Of a stretch of 64,000 nucleotides of DNA, positions 59,590 to 64,000 are shown piece after piece. Location of the stretch: the NCBI GenBank assembly GCA_003508835.1, contig PUFA01000183.1:1364001-1428000 (forward strand). The letters run 5' to 3'. Below the pieces are notes generated by a model that saw nothing but the letters and a program-made list of their open reading frames with translations, had not been told where the DNA came from and made no database searches. The position numbers were made by a program, and so were the translations under genes. Positions within the stretch are counted from its first letter, which is position 1. Every line of letters begins with the position of its first letter. The DNA comes from Eonycteris spelaea (Eukaryota > Chordata > Mammalia > Chiroptera > Pteropodidae).

Positions 59590-60135
59590 TCAGCTTTGAT
59601 TTTTCAGCCTCTAATTCTTTGTTGGCCTCATCTTTCCTATCTGTGCAGCAATCTTGACTTCCTGTCCCTCATCATCTTTTCTTCCTTCAGCTTAGAGAAT
59701 CATCCTAAAATAGACCAAGTCTTTTCTTGGCTTAAACTCTTGCAGAAGATCCTCTCTAACCCTCAGGATAAAGTACAGACTCTTTTCAGACTCTGAGCAC
59801 TTTGAAGATCAGGTGGCCCCTCCCAGCCTGGCCTGTCCCAATGCCAAAGCTGCTAGCACTTCTCCGTTAGCAAGTATCCTCCCTCAGTTCAGAATGAATG
59901 CCACCTCCCTCCCTTTGCCAAAATCTCTCCTATAAGATTTCAATCTAATACAAACCCCCTCCATTTCTGTCACCGTTTTATTTTTTTAATTAATTTTTTT
60001 TCTTAATTTATGTGTCATTATGTTTTATTGGCAGATACCTTCTCTCCTTACTTTTCCCTTATTACCAAGTAGGGCTCTGCAAAGCGGTCTGGAATATAGT
60101 AGATTTTTAATAAGCGTTTTTTGAGTGAAAGAGCT
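59590..60135 (+). repeat. L2 3' region
   Basis: ttgcagaagatcctctctaa, cctcaggataaagtacagac, cagcctggcctgtcccaat, and a 3' end ggaatatagtagatttttaa ... tttgagtgaa. Confidence 0.6.
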
Positions 60136-60629
60136 TACAACTTGATTAATACGCTTCTCTTTAATCCAAAAAATGCTAATAAGTCCTTCAGTTCCTCTAC
60201 TGTCTTTTCTCTTTTAGCTGCCTCTGACAATTACACATTTGTTCAGTCTCATACTCAAATTCATTTACATTCAAATATTTTTTAAATGCATGAAATACCA
60301 GCACTTTATTATTGTATTTATCATTTAAGGGCAGGTCATAAAAAGAGCAGTAGTGATTTTATTGTGAACGTTTAGTGATTGCTATGAACTGGGTCTCACA
60401 CTACTGCCTGTGTGCCATGGATAAGGAACCACTGTTTTAGGTGATTGGGAAAATATATGAGCATGTTTCCCTTGTAATCTTCTGGGTTTGATATCCCACA
60501 AGACAATGATTCTCTGATCATAAAAAGAAAGGTCACTTTAATTTCTTGTTTAATATCTTTCTTTCTCACTCTAAGCTTATGAGAGCATTGTCTTGCTCAC
60601 CACCCACTTTGCCTCTCCATGACTAATTG

Positions 60630-61220
60630 TTATAGTTGGGGTGATCTAAAATCAGCCATTGTCCTGGTGGCACTGAGGGGTCCTTGGTTCTTTTTCACCA
60701 ACACAAAAGAATTACAGATCAGTGAGATTTAGGAAAAGTAAGATATATTGAAAATCCATTTCAAGAAAGAAACAGGCTATGCCAAAGAAGGCTGTAGCTT
60801 CAGGGGAGTGGGAAAGTCTGTATTATATAGTAGGGTTGTGATGGGAGGTTACAGGGGTGGTGCTAGATGATTGGCATGTGAAGTCATTTTGATTGACATT
60901 TGGCTGTTAAAAACCTTTTGCCTACCGCACATGTGGTTACCCAGAATTTCAGTCTGTTATAATTATGTTCATGAACTTCCAGGCATATGCATGATATTAT
61001 AATGATGGTATAGTGAGGCTAAGGCACACTGTGGTCAGACCAAACCAGGGACTAATGGCTTTTCACTCTTTTGTGCCTCGGGATATAGGGATAATTTATA
61101 ACTGTAAAATGGGTGTTTTAGAGAGGTGCTAAGGTAGGTCTTGGGTGTGTCCTTTATTCTGCAGTCAGCTCATATCTACCTAACTACCTGACTAATAGTG
61201 TCTGGTATAGTCCTAGAATT
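60630..61220 (-). mobile_element. Probable LTR, reverse orientation
   Basis: The block from tagttggggtgatctaaaat through caacacaaaagaattacaga and ggaaaagtaagatatattg resembles antisense R-U5 of mammalian LTRs. A TTTATT (AATAAA on minus) lies near 61150. Ends and family not resolved. Confidence 0.4.
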
Positions 61221-61481
61221 TGGTAGGTGGCCGCCAGTCTGGTGAATGAACATACAGCCATAGGACATTTTGCCATTCCTTTTGCAAAGGCATGTGCTTG
61301 CCAATATTTGTATTGCTATCAAGTTGGATAGGGAAATTACATTAAAAATAATTTTATGGCTGTAAAGAGTCTATAAAATGACTGTGCATGTGTAAATTTT
61401 AATAACTTTGCTTTTAAGAATAAGTGATTTGTCATACATTTAAGCATTATTCATATAGCCTTCATCAAACAGTTTTTTTAC

Positions 61482-61602
61482 ACCTACAGCACCTGGACTT
61501 CCTAGGTGGTCTCCTATCCAAGTAAAGTACTAACCAGGCCTGACCCTGCTTAGCTTCGAGATCAGATGGGATCAGGCTTGTTCAGGTAGCATGGCCATAG
61601 AC
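61482..61602 (-). pseudogene. Full-length 5S rRNA-derived retroposon
   Basis: Minus strand covers all of 5S rRNA (121 bp) from GTCTATGGCCATGCTACCTG to CCAGGTGCTGTAGGT, followed by a short A tail (61479-61473). It keeps the box A-like AGCTAAGCAGGGTCAGG region, so it is closer to 5S than the chimera copy. No tRNA part and no clear target duplication. Confidence 0.85.
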
Positions 61603-62749
61603 TGAAGTCTTTTTAAAATGAGGTTTTCTCAAATACATGTTTACTTTATCCTACTTTTAAAAGTTTAAAATAGCAAGACTTTCTAAAATCCTTTTGAATG
61701 AATCTTACTAGTAAAAAGCTACACTACTTAAATAAGGACAAGTATTTTTTTTTTTTTACATGTACATAATTAATTCAGGGCAGTAAGTTTGTTTATAGTT
61801 GAACCACTCCAAATGAATCTTTGGTGGGAAGGTAACTTCCATTTTTCTTGTATAAGTTTTCAGGCCACATAGTTGTCTTGGTAACAGCAAAGTTGCATGT
61901 CCTAATAACAGCTGATTTACATTTCTATAGTTAGCCATTCATTCTTTCTTGTATCCTGTTAAACAAGAACAAGAACCTCCTAAAGTTGTCTTTCCAAAAC
62001 AGGAAAACAAAAACTATCAGTTTCCCACACCAAGTGGAATACTCAGGCTACTTCTAATTAGCCAGACAACCTCATAGATGAGATATGTCAGTCTACTTCA
62101 TTAATTTTGCACTTTAGGAAATAACATGGGCAATGGTTTTAAATGAAACTTACGTGGATTAAAAATAGGTAAACATTTAATTACAGTGTGGTGAAATTTC
62201 CACTTGCAGGTGTGTACATGAATAGCCATGTAATAATTTACAAAAAAATTTTAAAAGTGCCACACTTTGCTTTTAATTTTGGAGAAAAATTCCTATTTCA
62301 AATCCCAACATCTTAAATAAATTTCTAATTTATGCCTAATGTAACATTGTCCATGTAAAAATATAGTAAGTTTGTGAATTAATTTCCTTGCAATGATGGA
62401 AAGAGAGAGAGGATATACATAACCAAAATAACACATATGTTGGGAGGTGGTAAATGTAGTTAGAATATTTTGCATTTACACATTGTTTGAGAAGTGGCAA
62501 AAGTATTAAATTATATTATACTTTAAGATGTCAAAAATGCATTTTAGTAATATTTAGAGTAAATACTATATTACAGTAAAGTAATATATAATATACAAAC
62601 AGAAGAAAAAATTGAGATTACAATTAATACTTAATCCAGAAAGTAGCAAGAAAGAGAAAAAGGGACATGGGATGATGAGTCAAATAGAAAACAAGTGGTA
62701 AGATGGTAGATTTAAACTCAAATATATAAAGAATTACACTAGATGTGTG

Positions 62750-63230
62750 AGTATTAAAGACTCCAATTAAAAGACAGTTTAAAATTGGATTAAAAAAACA
62801 AGACAACTATATACTGCTTTAAAATGATACTCTTTAAATATAAGTATATAGAAAGGTAGAAGGCAAATGGAAAAAATATAACATGCAAACACTAACTAAA
62901 AGGAAATTTATTTTAAGACAAATAGCATAACTGTAAATACTTTTTATAGTGAAAAAAGTGTCAATACATCAGAAAGATATAATGATCTTAAATTTTTATG
63001 TACCTAATAACATAATGTAAAACATATAAAGCATAAGTTGGAAGATATATAGAAGAAATAGGCAAATCCACCACATAGCAGGTAAATGTAACATCCTTTC
63101 TCAGTAGTTGATTGGACAGGTATAATCATTAAGGATGTAGAAGATTTGAACAACAGGATTAATAAACTTGACATGATTGACATATTTAGAACATTACACC
63201 CAATTGTGGCAGAAAATATCTTCCTTTCAA
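62750..63230 (+). repeat. Degraded L1 ORF2 fragment
   Basis: Translated segments resemble L1 ORF2 (KQDNYILL, ERWKANGK-like, QKDIMILNFYVPNNIM, IGRYNHKGCRRFEQQDQ-like patterns with frame breaks). The remaining stretch to 64000 shows AT-rich unique sequence only. Confidence 0.45.
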
Positions 63231-64000
63231 GTTCACATGGAATGTTTACCAGTATTTTTCAAAGCTGGACCATAAAGTTTTATTTCAGCAAATTTTCATC
63301 TCATTTAATATCCAGGCCATATTCAAATTTCCCCAGTCATCCCAAAACGTCCTTTGCAAATGATAGTCCAAGTAATATCCTCTCAAGGACCAATTTTTTA
63401 TGCAATTAATATTTCACCTGTCTTTTGAATTAGCACAGCTCTCCCTTCCCACCCCTTTCTTCATGACAGTGATTTGTTGAAGGTATTACCGTGTTGTCCT
63501 ACAGAATGATCCATCTTCTGGATTTGTCTCGTTTTTTGTTTTATAAATAAACGTATATCTCATATATTTTTGTAAACTGAAAATTATATCTAAAGTTTGA
63601 TGGTTTGAAGTTAAATGTTTTCTTGCTAAAATATATTCTAGGTAATGTATACTTTATATTGCATCAAAGCAGAAGACACATGTCTTGTTAACCCATCATT
63701 AGTAAGACTAAGACCAACCACTGATTAAAGGAGGTGCTAGACTGATAGCCTCCAGTTTACAATTATATTTTACCTCTTAAGACTGGAATGCAATCTGTGT
63801 AGTGTTACTTTGGCACTATACAAATCCCATCAACCATTCACTTAATGGTTTTAACATCAATAATAATTCTTGTCTGAGGCAATTATTTCCACAGTATTTG
63901 TGAAATAATATTTTTCAAATTCAATAAATGTATTAAATCTGTGATAATCAAATATAGCAATCTTTTCATTTGTGTATTCTTAGGATGCTTAAAATAGCTT

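Noticed and set aside
61482..61602. A working 5S rRNA gene
   Set aside because: Several substitutions and an inserted segment, an A tail in place of a T terminator, and a single isolated copy.
1..64000. CRISPR arrays, operons, phage or other prokaryotic systems
   Set aside because: Split genes with GT-AG introns and mammalian repeats throughout; direct repeats are microsatellites, one 40-bp tandem and transposon target duplications.

Overview
The window is vertebrate nuclear DNA, and almost certainly mammalian. It has short exons separated by long introns with GT-AG borders, MIR and L2 fossils, MER5A-like and Tigger1 DNA transposons, MaLR LTRs and L1 remnants. It carries the 3' part of NEK3 followed, in the same orientation (+), by an essentially complete NEK5 locus. 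NEK3 and NEK5 are NIMA-related kinase paralogues that lie side by side in human (13q14). The lineage is inferred from repeats. The L1 3' ends are of the laurasiatherian type. I see no Alu, B1, CAN-SINE, Bov-tA, equine ERE or vesper-bat VES elements. There are, however, a 5S rRNA-derived retroposon and a tRNA-Val/5S rRNA chimeric retroposon. 5S-derived and tRNA-derived SINEs are known from fruit bats, so an Old World fruit bat (Pteropodidae) is the best guess, at moderate confidence.

Layout. 1-6143: the last six coding exons of NEK3 (C-terminal regulatory region), ending at a TAA at 6141; the kinase domain lies upstream of the window. 6144-9590: 3'UTR and spacer. 9595-9950: a CpG island with a palindromic RFX X-box-like site, the likely NEK5 promoter. 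11160-56353: eighteen NEK5 coding exons, with introns full of old repeats. 56354-64000: NEK5 3'UTR (AATAAA at 57081) and intergenic DNA with L2, LTR, L1 and a 5S-derived element.

The main biological signal is that NEK5 as written does not read through. Its first coding exon lacks one base in the codons of the glycine-rich ATP loop, so the frame closes at a TAA 31 codons after ATG. Coding exon 14 lacks another base and hits TGA. All other exons keep matching phases and conserved kinase motifs ([15 protein letters not shown]). NEK3 also has a phase conflict at one exon junction, which only an upstream non-canonical donor would repair. This is either recent decay or splice change in this lineage, or base-level assembly error; the three lesions lie in purine runs, so error must be excluded first.

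Other unusual structures: (1) an exact 36-bp copy of the acceptor and 5' part of NEK5 coding exon 15 lies 1.35 kb upstream in the preceding intron; (2) two full-length, TSD-flanked copies of an L1 deletion derivative (5'UTR + ORF1 + start of ORF2 joined to the 3' end) share the same internal junction, which defines a non-autonomous HAL1-like family; (3) the tRNA-Val/5S chimera sits inside an MaLR LTR with a 12-bp target duplication; (4) an LTR has split a MIR element cleanly. No prokaryotic genes, CRISPR arrays or functional RNA genes were seen.
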